DNA from: Actinomycetes bacterium
GTDB taxonomy: Bacteria; Actinomycetota; Acidimicrobiia; Acidimicrobiales; JAMCPL01
NCBI GenBank assembly: GCA_021846515.1
Contig: JAJZWU010000017.1
Location: forward strand, 1 to 37,815
Direction: 5' to 3'
Length of the DNA: 37,815 bases
This document shows, one piece after another, positions 1-8,157 of the stretch; positions within the stretch are counted from its first letter, which is position 1; each line of letters opens with the position of its first letter. A model generated the notes under the pieces. It had not been told where the DNA came from. It ran no database searches and saw only the letters and a list, made by a program, of their open reading frames with translations. The position numbers were made by a program, and so were the translations under genes.

Positions 1-1365
1 CGGCGGCTTTATCCTTATCCCTGGGAGTGAACCATAGTACTTTGCGTTTCCAAATGGATATACAGCCCCATCGGCACCGACCAACCAATAGCCGCTTATA
101 CCTCCGCTTGGCTGGCCATCTACCTCAAACCAATTGGACTGTACTCCATAGCCGGAGAATTGTGCAGCAAACGACGACCCTGAAAGACTTACCGTACCCG
201 TACTGCCCGTCATCGTCATGTTCAGAACCCTACCCCCAAGACTGCCATAGCCATTGCGGCTTGTGATAGTTATAGATGAAAGAGTTCCTATGGTGGGATA
301 TGCTTGTTCAATCGTTGTAACGGGTATCTGTGCCTGCCAAGTGTGATGTGAGTTACATGCTTGGGGTATACACACCGAGTCGCCGGCATCTACTACCGGC
401 TTGAAAGTGCTGGGGGCGGTGTACCCTCCTGTCGAGGATGAGTATTGTGTGTCTGCAACTTGGCCGTTTGGCATATATACTACTTGAGCTGCCGTATCCT
501 GCACTGCTGCAACTGCCAATGGGGTCTGATTGGCCAAGCCGTTGTAGACCTGGCAGTACAGGTCGCATGTATCTGCGTAGTTACCATTGATGCCGCCTCC
601 AAGATTTGCCATGACGTAGGATCTGGCGGCAACCGCTTGAGCTTCCAACTCCTGAAATCCCCTGGGCTGTCCCTGCGCTCCGGTAGCTCCCAGGGTGCCC
701 CAGTAAGCTGGAGACTCATTTGGAACAACTCCTGCTACATATTCTTCAAGTGGAAGCGAATTAACCGTTCTGGGACTTCCGTTCGCGTTATATGTAGCTA
801 TGACATTTCCCTGTACTGTCATATTTCCAGAGCTCATGCAGATAGTAAGAGCGTATGTCCCCGTATTAGTGGCACCCAGGGTGGTCTGCTCCGATGGAAC
901 TACTTCAGGATTGTGCAGAGCAGTCTTTACTGGGGTGGATGACCATGGTCCACTGCATCCTTGGCCGGCGTACAGCTTCCATGTGTCTGAATTACCTGGT
1001 TCCAGTTTTACTGATTGACCGGCTGGTATGTTTACACCAGCTGCACTGAATGCTGCATTGGAAGTCACCACAAGGTCATTACCATCGTTCTGAGATATTA
1101 CAACGCTTATATTGGTTGTATCCTGAGTGGCAGAGAGCTTACCCAATGTCGTGGCTCCGGAATAAGCGGAGCCATAGAAGTGAGTGATGATTTGCTGGTA
1201 GGTCAATCCGGAGATTGCATATCCAAACGCCCCCCATTGACCCATTCCGATCCCCGGACCCCAGCCGTGGCCAGTTAACGTAACATCCGTATAGGGATAC
1301 GCAGATACCGCGAGAGAGTCAAATGACCCAGGCAACCCCATGATGCTGACGAATATGAGCACCAC
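1..1365 (-). CDS. SpoIID/LytB-domain secreted protein, 3' end outside the window
   Basis: The minus frame is open from 1410 to the window edge, so the gene is partial at its C-terminus (at least 455 codons). There is no ATG before the hydrophobic leader, and GTG at 1365 is the first plausible start; no SD is visible, so the start is uncertain. After a signal-peptide-like stretch comes GHGWGPGIGMGQWGA (about residues 30-45), the usual SpoIID-family entry motif with one H changed to P. The SpoIID core follows: LPLEEYVAGVVPNE (about 203-216), AQAVAARSYV (about 241-251) and a YSSSTGGYT segment. The visible end reads YWLVGADGAVYPFGNA (about 420-440), resembling the extracellular repeats of Acidimicrobiia. 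SpoIID/LytB domains occur in peptidoglycan-acting proteins such as amidase enhancers and lytic transglycosylases. The gene starts just behind the Wzt gene, so it is probably the last gene of the glycan operon. The exact enzyme activity is unknown. Confidence 0.8.
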   Translation of the reverse strand, partial: MVLIFVSIMGLPGSFDSLAVSAYPYTDVTLTGHGWGPGIGMGQWGAFGYAISGLTYQQIITHFYGSAYSGATTLGKLSATQDTTNISVVISQNDGNDLVVTSNAAFSAAGVNIPAGQSVKLEPGNSDTWKLYAGQGCSGPWSSTPVKTALHNPEVVPSEQTTLGATNTGTYALTICMSSGNMTVQGNVIATYNANGSPRTVNSLPLEEYVAGVVPNESPAYWGTLGATGAQGQPRGFQELEAQAVAARSYVMANLGGGINGNYADTCDLYCQVYNGLANQTPLAVAAVQDTAAQVVYMPNGQVADTQYSSSTGGYTAPSTFKPVVDAGDSVCIPQACNSHHTWQAQIPVTTIEQAYPTIGTLSSITITSRNGYGSLGGRVLNMTMTGSTGTVSLSGSSFAAQFSGYGVQSNWFEVDGQPSGGISGYWLVGADGAVYPFGNAKYYGSLPGIRIKPP

Positions 1366-1390
1366 AAGCAGGACATATTGTATGGTTTTG

Positions 1391-2608
1391 TTATATGCTA
1401 ACCGTGTTATTTAACGATTCTAACTTGACATGAACCGGAGTTTCAACGATACCCAAGTTGTTTCCCGGAGCAATGATTTTGAATGTGCATGCACGGTCAA
1501 ACCTGTCATAGTCATTGGAAGTACCTCGCTTACGTATGGCGGCATTTGCCATGTATACACCACCGGCTAAAGGCAGTGTATCGATGGTAAAATTTATTAC
1601 GCCTGTTCCCTGCTTGATGGTCGGGTAGTATTCGAGGGAATCAGTATTTGACGAGAAAACTATTGTTCCAGAGTCATTCTGGATCTCTACTATGAATACG
1701 CAGTCATCGAGACCCGACCCTGCCCCGTACTGCACTGCAATCTCAGCAGAACTACCACTGTCGATCCTATCTACGGTTTGTCCGGTTGGGGATTTCAATG
1801 ATACAGATTCTATAGTAATCATTTTATCTTCACCAGATGTGTTCCTGCTTGATTCCGCGTCAAGCAGTTTTTGTTCAATGATTATATCGTGATAGCTATC
1901 TATGGCATCTTTTGCCTCCCCGATAAATACCATATTCCCCTCTTGAAGCACTACAGCACGGCTACATACTTTTTTCGTTAGGTCAGGTGAGTGGCTTACA
2001 AAGAGTATCGTGGTGCCATTTCTCTGCATCTCTCTGATCTTGTCCAGGCACTTTGCCTGGAATGTTTCATCTCCGACTGCCAATACCTCGTCTACTATGA
2101 GAATGTCGGGTTGAACGTTGATTGCGACTGCGAATCCAAGCCTGACATACATTCCTGAAGAGTAGAACTTTACTTGATTGTCTATGAAGTGCTCCAGCTC
2201 TGCAAAGGCTACTATTTCGTCGAATCGCTTGGTTACTTCCTTCACTGGTATGCCAAGTAGCGATGCATTCAGATAGACGTTGTCTCTGCCTGAAAGCTCA
2301 GGCTGAAAGCCGGCACCCAATTCCAGCAGAGATGATATCTGTCCCCGAAGTAATACCTCACCGGAGGTCGGGCGCAGGATGCCCGCAACGCATTTGAGAA
2401 GTGTAGATTTGCCTGACCCGTTTCGTCCTACAATGCCTACAGTCTCTCCCTGTTCGACATAGAAGTCTATGTCCTTGAGCGCCCAGAACTCTTCAAAGAC
2501 GCTTCGGCGGAAGTTGACTACCTTTTCCTTAAGAGAGGTTGCCTTTTCGTGGTATAGCTTGAACCGTTTTGATAGGTCGTGTACTTCTATTGAGTTATTC
2601 TTGTCCAT
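1391..2608 (-). CDS. Polysaccharide ABC exporter ATP-binding subunit, Wzt type
   Basis: This 405-aa protein is the nucleotide-binding half of an exporter that moves a finished, lipid-linked polysaccharide across the cytoplasmic membrane. The ABC domain fills about residues 5-245: Walker A GRNGSGKST at 61-69, ABC signature YSSGMYVRLGFA, and Walker B ILIVDEVLAVGD followed by an H-loop (LFVSHS). Residues about 260-395 form an extra beta-rich domain of the Wzt C-terminal type, which in E. coli O8/O9a reads the chemistry of the glycan's non-reducing end. Length and domain order match Wzt proteins rather than the short TagH or KpsT type. The permease gene ends 67 bp upstream and the SpoIID gene follows at once, so these form one transcription unit. 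The substrate cannot be read from sequence. Confidence 0.9.
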   Translation of the reverse strand: MDKNNSIEVHDLSKRFKLYHEKATSLKEKVVNFRRSVFEEFWALKDIDFYVEQGETVGIVGRNGSGKSTLLKCVAGILRPTSGEVLLRGQISSLLELGAGFQPELSGRDNVYLNASLLGIPVKEVTKRFDEIVAFAELEHFIDNQVKFYSSGMYVRLGFAVAINVQPDILIVDEVLAVGDETFQAKCLDKIREMQRNGTTILFVSHSPDLTKKVCSRAVVLQEGNMVFIGEAKDAIDSYHDIIIEQKLLDAESSRNTSGEDKMITIESVSLKSPTGQTVDRIDSGSSAEIAVQYGAGSGLDDCVFIVEIQNDSGTIVFSSNTDSLEYYPTIKQGTGVINFTIDTLPLAGGVYMANAAIRKRGTSNDYDRFDRACTFKIIAPGNNLGIVETPVHVKLESLNNTVSI

Positions 2609-2675
2609 AGCTTGGTTGTATTAAGACTCCTGTCCAATTGATTGCTCGCCCAATTGCTGTCTCATCGTCGCCAGC

Positions 2676-3683
2676 TCAGAGTTCTTCAGCAAAGTTACCT
2701 TCTATGCGACCGAAGATGATTAGCGAGATTAGGAAGAGGGCAATAGAACCGGCCAGTACTCCGAGGTCCAGTTTCAAGAACCACATCTGTCCACCTGTAG
2801 GGAGGGTAAAAACCCTTGTAGTACTTCCAGGGGGGATGTATGACACTATTGCATAGATTGCCCGCTGGAACGTCACTACTACCGGTGCGACAGGGTCCAT
2901 CAGATAGAGAAAGCCCAATCCGTGCCTTGATAGTGCACCCATGGCCGAACTGTATGGATATACTATAGGCACTCCCCAGAACCATGCTATAAGTACGATT
3001 TCCAGCAGATGATGGGTGTCGCGCAGGTATACATTTATAGACGAGAGCAGTACGGCAAGCGCGGCAGTAAACACTATCAACGCCAAGAAGGCGGGTATAA
3101 GTAACCACATGTAGTTCCACGCAGGAGCATATCCGAAGGCGGCAAGCACTATGGCCAATACTATTGCCTGGAAGCTAAAGAATACACATGCTGTTCCCAC
3201 CTCCGATATAGGAAGTACTTCGCGAGGGAAAGAAACCTTCTTGACCAAGCCAGAATTGCTTACAAGTGATGAGGTTGCACTGGTTACTGCAGAGCTGAAT
3301 AGGTTCCATACCAGTACACCGGCGAAGAGGTATATTACGAATCTGGGAACGGTAGAACGCACTATGATTTTGAAGACGATAAAGTAGACTGCAATGGTCA
3401 TAGCAGGATTGAGCATCGACCACAGAAATCCTAGAATGGAATTCTTGTACTTTACCTTGACTTCAGTACGAACGAGAAAGCTCATTAGCTCGCGAGAATG
3501 CCATATTTCCAGCAACTTCGCTCTAAGGCTTATGCGAGCCGAGACGTGCTTGACCTGTTGTGAAGTTGGGGAGCGATAGGCTATTGCCGTATCGACGGCC
3601 GTATCGGCAGTTACTTCAGAAGCTGCCTGCTGGGTCGGATGCTCTCTTTCTTGGTCGGTAATGGTCATATCAGTTGCTGGCAT
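2676..3683 (-). CDS. Polysaccharide ABC exporter permease, Wzm type
   Basis: This 335-aa protein has a hydrophilic N-terminus of about 65 residues and then an ABC-2-type membrane domain with about six predicted helices. The amphipathic lead-in (FLVRTEVKVKYKNSILGFLW) is typical of Wzm/TagG/RfbA permeases. It should pair with the Wzt protein encoded just downstream. ATG at 3683 lies inside the end of clpP, a 14-nt overlap in another frame; a GAAAGG sits upstream of it. A second in-frame ATG at 3668, just past the clpP stop, has no SD, so I keep 3683. The overlap implies translational coupling to ClpP. The N-terminal extension is rich in Ser, Thr, Gln and Glu and has no recognisable domain. Confidence 0.88.
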   Translation of the reverse strand: MPATDMTITDQEREHPTQQAASEVTADTAVDTAIAYRSPTSQQVKHVSARISLRAKLLEIWHSRELMSFLVRTEVKVKYKNSILGFLWSMLNPAMTIAVYFIVFKIIVRSTVPRFVIYLFAGVLVWNLFSSAVTSATSSLVSNSGLVKKVSFPREVLPISEVGTACVFFSFQAIVLAIVLAAFGYAPAWNYMWLLIPAFLALIVFTAALAVLLSSINVYLRDTHHLLEIVLIAWFWGVPIVYPYSSAMGALSRHGLGFLYLMDPVAPVVVTFQRAIYAIVSYIPPGSTTRVFTLPTGGQMWFLKLDLGVLAGSIALFLISLIIFGRIEGNFAEEL

Positions 3684-4317
3684 TTGCCGGTACTGCCGAC
3701 CTTTCTATAACTTCATCAATAAAACCATATTCTTTTGCCTCTTGGGCGGTAAACCAGCGATCTCTGTCTGAGTCGGCTTCAATTCGTTCAACTGTCTGCC
3801 CCGTATGAAATGCAATACGTTCGGCCATCATCCGTTTAAGATATATTATTTGCTCGGCCTGGATGGCAATATCAGCTGCCTGCCCTTCCATCTGCCCAGA
3901 TGGCTGATGCATTAATATCCTGCTGTGAGGTAGAGCAAAACGCTTACCTCTGGTACCTGCGCATAGTAGGAACTGCCCCATTGACGCAGCCAGACCTATA
4001 CATATGGTCCTGACATCGCACCTTACGTACTGCATCGTATCGTAGATAGCCAGGCCGTCGGTTACCGATCCTCCGGGGGAGTTTATATAGAGAGATATGT
4101 CTTGATCGGGGTCTTCAGCGTCGAGAAGCAGTATCTGAGCGCATACCAGATTTGCAACGTCCTGATTGATCATACTCCCAAGGAATACAATGCGTTCCTT
4201 GAGTAGTCTCTGAAATATCTCACCACTTGGATCCGACATGAGCGAATTATGCCCTGAACTAGGACCTCTCTCGGATAGCTGCGGAACGCCCCCAACTGTT
4301 GATGCTTGCCCGGACAA
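3670..4317 (-). CDS. clpP: ATP-dependent Clp protease proteolytic subunit
   Basis: ClpP is the serine peptidase chamber that degrades substrates fed by ClpX or ClpC. Numbered from the first in-frame ATG at 4362, the triad is Ser127 (GLAASMGQ), His152 (ILMHQP) and Asp201 (DSDRDRWF). The spacings of 25 and 49 residues equal those of E. coli ClpP. The motif INSPGGSVTDGLAIYD and the LLKERIVFLG entry are also standard. The ATG start gives 230 aa but only a distant AGGT before it. A strong GAAAGGAGAC (4321-4330) sits 5 nt before a TTG at 4317, giving 215 aa, and I prefer that start; either form leaves an N-terminal stretch that may be removed on maturation. The location is odd: no clpX, tig or second clpP is nearby, and the gene lies between glycan genes, overlapping the exporter permease. 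Confidence 0.93.
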   Translation of the reverse strand: MSGQASTVGGVPQLSERGPSSGHNSLMSDPSGEIFQRLLKERIVFLGSMINQDVANLVCAQILLLDAEDPDQDISLYINSPGGSVTDGLAIYDTMQYVRCDVRTICIGLAASMGQFLLCAGTRGKRFALPHSRILMHQPSGQMEGQAADIAIQAEQIIYLKRMMAERIAFHTGQTVERIEADSDRDRWFTAQEAKEYGFIDEVIERSAVPANASN

Positions 4318-4320
4318 ATT

Positions 4321-4330
4321 GTCTCCTTTC
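4321..4330 (-). promoter_or_regulatory. Strong Shine-Dalgarno deciding the clpP start
   Basis: On the minus strand this reads GAAAGGAGAC, with GGAG placed 5 nt before the TTG at 4317. It lies 32-41 nt inside the longer ATG-initiated frame, so it would be wasted if translation began at 4362. This favours the shorter ClpP. Confidence 0.55.
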
Positions 4331-4404
4331 GATCTGTTCTGTATTGATTTTATATAAGCCAAGCGTACTACCGGCTACCTTATTATTACAGTAGCACACA
4401 CCAT

Positions 4405-4410
4405 ATTATA
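4405..4410 (-). promoter_or_regulatory. Putative -10 element for clpP and the export genes
   Basis: The minus strand reads TATAAT here, in the 103-bp gap between the upstream glycan gene and clpP. A transcript would start near 4398, ahead of both possible clpP starts. No convincing -35 hexamer is seen at 16-18 bp, so this rests on the -10 match and its position. Confidence 0.4.
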
Positions 4411-4465
4411 ACGAGCGAATGGCATACAAAGAGTCAGCAGTTGTAACCAATTCGGTCATATTATG

Positions 4466-5416
4466 TCATATTGGATCAGATGCTTTGTTGCGGTAGAGGA
4501 TACCGGCCAACTTGTAGGCAATTTTCCAACTCTTGGATAGTTGTGCATCCGAAAACGCCTTTTTCAAGTGATTTAATTCGAATTCTGCCTGGTAGCAGAG
4601 GAGTTGGGTGCTTTCAAGTTCCTCTTGTAATAGGTCTGCATACCAATCAAGCCGGTTGCTACTTATATAGGTATATACAGACCATTCATCATGTTTCCCC
4701 AAGGCATGGTAGCTGGCTTCGTATTGACCGGATTGGAGCAGAATATCGGTAATTTCCGCATGGGTTTGCTTTGTTAGTTTGTTTATCTCATGCAGATCAT
4801 CACCCGGCTCTGCTTGTTTGGACTCTGAACGAGTGGGGTTTATATCCATGTCATTGCCGGTATTCGTATTGATGTTACCTTTTCTGTTCCCAGTAGGTGA
4901 TCGTAGGCCTTGGATGCAATATGGAGGTGGTATGCATAAGATAGATGCTACTGTAGGTGGTCCATAGGTGTTAATAAATTCGTTTAGCTGTATGACAAGC
5001 GGGCTACTTACCTCGTTTGTTGGGTCGAGCGGGTTCATCACGTTTTGTATATGACTACCCTGTGAACTATCACCTTGCATATAGTCGCCCTGCGAGTTGC
5101 TGTCTTCCAGCCGCTTGTCTTGCAGGTAATATGGGTACGATTCTCCAGAGGTAGAATAGGGGGCAATAATTAGAAGGTCGGTATTCCTGGGGCTGGGATA
5201 TACCTGGCTATCTATACCATCATCCGTAAAATCCTCCTGTCTATTGCCGGTTGTCCATTCGTGGTGTACCTTTGCACCTCGTGCTTTAAGACACTGGGCA
5301 ATATCGTATCCGCCATCTCCCAAAGTTGCCACTCTTTTTGGACTGAATACTTCAGTAATCTCGTTTACCAGCGAAAATAGCGACGAGAGATACAGTTCTG
5401 ACAGAGGTATTTCCAT
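4466..5416 (-). CDS. Unknown protein of the glycan locus
   Basis: I do not recognise the family. The frame could begin at 5512, but ATG 5416 is preceded by GGAGGTGAGG at a good distance and lies right behind the stop of the glycosyltransferase gene (5421), so 5416 is the likely start (316 aa). The N-terminal part has a segment FSPKRVATLGDGGYDIAQCL that looks like a nucleotide- or SAM-binding beta-alpha turn, without a full methyltransferase motif set. The middle (about residues 105-215) is rich in Ser, Asn, Gln and Gly and probably disordered. The C-terminal 80 residues are helical and end in LSKSWKIAYKLAGIL, similar to the 'SWKI/SWR' tail found at the ends of many surface-polysaccharide glycosyltransferases. 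Position and tail suggest a role in glycan assembly; no activity can be assigned. Confidence 0.7.
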   Translation of the reverse strand: MEIPLSELYLSSLFSLVNEITEVFSPKRVATLGDGGYDIAQCLKARGAKVHHEWTTGNRQEDFTDDGIDSQVYPSPRNTDLLIIAPYSTSGESYPYYLQDKRLEDSNSQGDYMQGDSSQGSHIQNVMNPLDPTNEVSSPLVIQLNEFINTYGPPTVASILCIPPPYCIQGLRSPTGNRKGNINTNTGNDMDINPTRSESKQAEPGDDLHEINKLTKQTHAEITDILLQSGQYEASYHALGKHDEWSVYTYISSNRLDWYADLLQEELESTQLLCYQAEFELNHLKKAFSDAQLSKSWKIAYKLAGILYRNKASDPI

Positions 5417-5420
5417 TACC

Positions 5421-7958
5421 TCACCTCCATGGATACTCCGTACGGGGAGGCCAGGCCAGCTGCTGAGAGTCATGCAATGAGCTGAGGTTTGGATTGTGGA
5501 ATGGATCGGCAAAGAGCCGTGATCCCCACTTTATGTGCATAGATGTTGCATTGGCCTGCCACCCAATTATTTTTTTCTTATCCTCTGCGTATCCCCGTGA
5601 GGCAGATTCTTCGTGGTACAGTCGCGCATAAGGTGTCCAGATGATCTTAAGTCCATTATCTCCAATTCTAAGGCACAAATCGACATCATTGTAATGGTGC
5701 GGGAGGGACTCGTCAAAGCCATTTATTTTAGCCCAGACTGCCTTGCGCATGGCCAGGCAAGCTGCCGTTACTGCAGAGAACTCTTGAACCAGGACAGACT
5801 TACCCCAGTACCCGGGGCTTCCCTCGGCTACTCCTATCTGCGCGTTACCTGCAACATACATACCGCCAAAGCCGAGTAGGACTCCACCGTGTTGCATGAC
5901 CTTTGTCGTATAAAAGAGCGCTGCTCCGGCTGCTCCAACCTCCTCTCGTAAGGCTTGCGATACAAGCTCCTCCAGCCAACGGCTTTTGGGAGCCCAGACA
6001 TCATTGTTCATCAGGATCAGGACATCACCGGTGGCATGGGACACGCCTATATTGTTGAGCTTTGAGTGGTTAAATGGAAAATCACAATCTATGATCTTTA
6101 TTCCCATATCGCGATAGTTGGCAAAGAGCCGTTTCGTATCATGTCTGCTACTTTGGTTGTCGCATATTATTATCTCTTTTTGACCCATGTAGCTACTATC
6201 CAGTATCGACTTTACGCATTTATTCAGAAGATGTGCATTGTCGCGAGTCGGTATGATAAATGATACCCTTGGTGGATTATCAGGCAGTTTGTAGATGATT
6301 CTGTTGTACATTGGTAGCTCGGCCGGTACTACTCTTGCATCTATTCCTGATCGCTCCAGATGTTCCTGGATCACCCGTCTGCCGGCAATAATTGGGTAGT
6401 CATCATGGCTGACCCTGCCGGAGCCGTGTTCTTGGTTGGTTCTCCAGTGGTACAGTACTTCCGGTATATGCCGTATCTTGTCTGGTTCTATGCTTTCGGC
6501 GACCCTCATTATTAGGTCCCAATCCTGAGCGCCCTCATAGCCTATCTTGAGTCCACCGACAGCATCTACAGAGCTTTTTTTCATTACGGTAAGATGGTTG
6601 GCCATATTTTGTCCGCGCATCATTTCAAGATTCCAGTCCGGCTTGAAATATGGATCAGATCGGTATCCTGATTCACCTATCTTGTCTTCGTCGCTGTATA
6701 TCAATACGGCATCCGGATGCTTGTTGATCTCAGCAACTACTCTATATATAGCATGAATGGGAAGTACATCGTCGTGATCCATGAAGGCTACGTACTCTCC
6801 GGTTGCCATAGAAAGGGCATCATTGGATGTGGCAGATATATGGCCATTTTCTTGTCTAAATAGCGCATTTATCCGGCTGTCTTTGTTGGCGTAGCTTTTT
6901 ACGAGACGTCTTACCTCGCTTGAGCGAGATGCATCGTCTACTATGCAGAGTTCCCATCGCTCATATATCTGATTCATGACAGAGGTAATTGCCTTTTCAA
7001 GGTAGTCAGGAAATGGATCATGCACCGGCATTATGACTGACACGAGGGGCCTTATAGTAAATGTTTCGATATGCCTGCGGATCGCCTGGCGGTCATCTTC
7101 GTCCAGAGTATCGAACAACTGCACCCATAAATGATATGAGGTATTCCCTACATCACTAAGCTGTAGTCTCATTCTCTCGATCAGGTTGCTGGGTCGATTG
7201 TGTACCAGTGCGTTGACTGTCTGTGCAATTGAGTGCTTTTTGCCAGGAATGGGGTCTATGCTGACCGTTACAGCCAGCCTTAGCATTGCTGCATACTTCC
7301 ATAGTGGCTTCAGCACGACAGTTATTTGCTTGTCTGATTCCTCATCATGGGAGTTGTCTATCTTTTCGCAGGTGATGGATAGGTACTTTGTATATGGGCT
7401 GATCTTGAATATCGCTGTACCGGAATGGGAGGTATCTTTATGCAACGCTATGGTGGGTCCTGATATTGTTCTATGTCTGGATAGCTGCTCAATAGTGCAG
7501 TTTGCCGGGTCGATAGCTGTAGGGAGTTCGACTCCCATTATTATCCAGCTCTTGGAAATGTGGTCATGAAGTTGTATTAACGCGGCGCTGATTGTGCTCA
7601 CCGTCTCCTTTTTGCGGCTCCTGGATAGGCTGGTAGACGAGTTTTTCCTTCGGGTGATACTATGGGTTGTCCCCTCTGGAACTGTCTCTCCCAATGGGTA
7701 GGGGGTAGTCTCCAAAAAAAGCGTATATGTGGCCCCCTTGCTGAGCATTGCAGCCAGATGCATCTCTATCAGATGCAATTTCCTAACCCATTCGGTAGCT
7801 CGCATAATGGGTATATCGTGTAACGATTGTATACGCTCTTCAGCTATATCAATCGATTTGCGTATGTTTGTATAGCGGTTTTTCTCTTTGGCAAGCGCAC
7901 TTTCCAGCGATGAAATTGCTTTTAGCTTTTCTCCGATCACATTTGCATGATAACACAT
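5421..7958 (-). CDS. Large glycosyltransferase with two GT2 domains
   Basis: This 845-aa protein has an N-terminal coiled-coil segment (about residues 8-45), a long region of unknown fold to about 300, and two tandem GT-A-type family 2 glycosyltransferase domains. The first begins at VSVIMPVHDP (about 304) and has the metal-binding DHDD near 393 and a YSDEDK segment. The second begins at VSFIIPTRDN (about 563), has MNNDVW near 650 in place of the DXD, and a later FDESLPHHYNDVDLCLR block. Such two-domain enzymes build O-antigen-like or rhamnan chains by adding alternating sugars from nucleotide donors on the cytoplasmic face. Together with the Wzm/Wzt pair this indicates an ABC-exported surface polysaccharide. 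The start at 7958 has no clear SD and the gene is divergent from the plus-strand gene beyond 8005. The sugar specificity cannot be told. Confidence 0.88.
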   Translation of the reverse strand: MCYHANVIGEKLKAISSLESALAKEKNRYTNIRKSIDIAEERIQSLHDIPIMRATEWVRKLHLIEMHLAAMLSKGATYTLFLETTPYPLGETVPEGTTHSITRRKNSSTSLSRSRKKETVSTISAALIQLHDHISKSWIIMGVELPTAIDPANCTIEQLSRHRTISGPTIALHKDTSHSGTAIFKISPYTKYLSITCEKIDNSHDEESDKQITVVLKPLWKYAAMLRLAVTVSIDPIPGKKHSIAQTVNALVHNRPSNLIERMRLQLSDVGNTSYHLWVQLFDTLDEDDRQAIRRHIETFTIRPLVSVIMPVHDPFPDYLEKAITSVMNQIYERWELCIVDDASRSSEVRRLVKSYANKDSRINALFRQENGHISATSNDALSMATGEYVAFMDHDDVLPIHAIYRVVAEINKHPDAVLIYSDEDKIGESGYRSDPYFKPDWNLEMMRGQNMANHLTVMKKSSVDAVGGLKIGYEGAQDWDLIMRVAESIEPDKIRHIPEVLYHWRTNQEHGSGRVSHDDYPIIAGRRVIQEHLERSGIDARVVPAELPMYNRIIYKLPDNPPRVSFIIPTRDNAHLLNKCVKSILDSSYMGQKEIIICDNQSSRHDTKRLFANYRDMGIKIIDCDFPFNHSKLNNIGVSHATGDVLILMNNDVWAPKSRWLEELVSQALREEVGAAGAALFYTTKVMQHGGVLLGFGGMYVAGNAQIGVAEGSPGYWGKSVLVQEFSAVTAACLAMRKAVWAKINGFDESLPHHYNDVDLCLRIGDNGLKIIWTPYARLYHEESASRGYAEDKKKIIGWQANATSMHIKWGSRLFADPFHNPNLSSLHDSQQLAWPPRTEYPWR

Positions 7959-8004
7959 CCGCTAATGCATACCGGGTTACATCGGACACCGATTGGTGAA
8001 GCGT

Positions 8005-8010
8005 TATAAT
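8005..8010 (+). promoter_or_regulatory. Putative -10 element for the secreted-protein gene
   Basis: A TATAAT lies in the short divergent gap upstream of the secreted-protein gene. No good -35 is seen at standard spacing. If used, the leader before the ATG at 8158 would be about 140 nt. Confidence 0.35.
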
Positions 8011-8157
8011 AAAAGAATATAGTTGTAGCCTAGAGTCATGATATTATTGCTCCTGTTGTCATTATTCTTCTCGTCAGTTATGATGAAAGAAAAGTTGCAG
8101 TATAGAGTCATTGGGAGGAATGGGTTGTTGATAAAGGATAAGCGAGGAGATCAGAGA

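Noticed and set aside
1-1365. Evidence for sporulation from the SpoIID domain
   Set aside because: SpoIID/LytB domains are common in non-sporulating bacteria, and no other sporulation gene is present.
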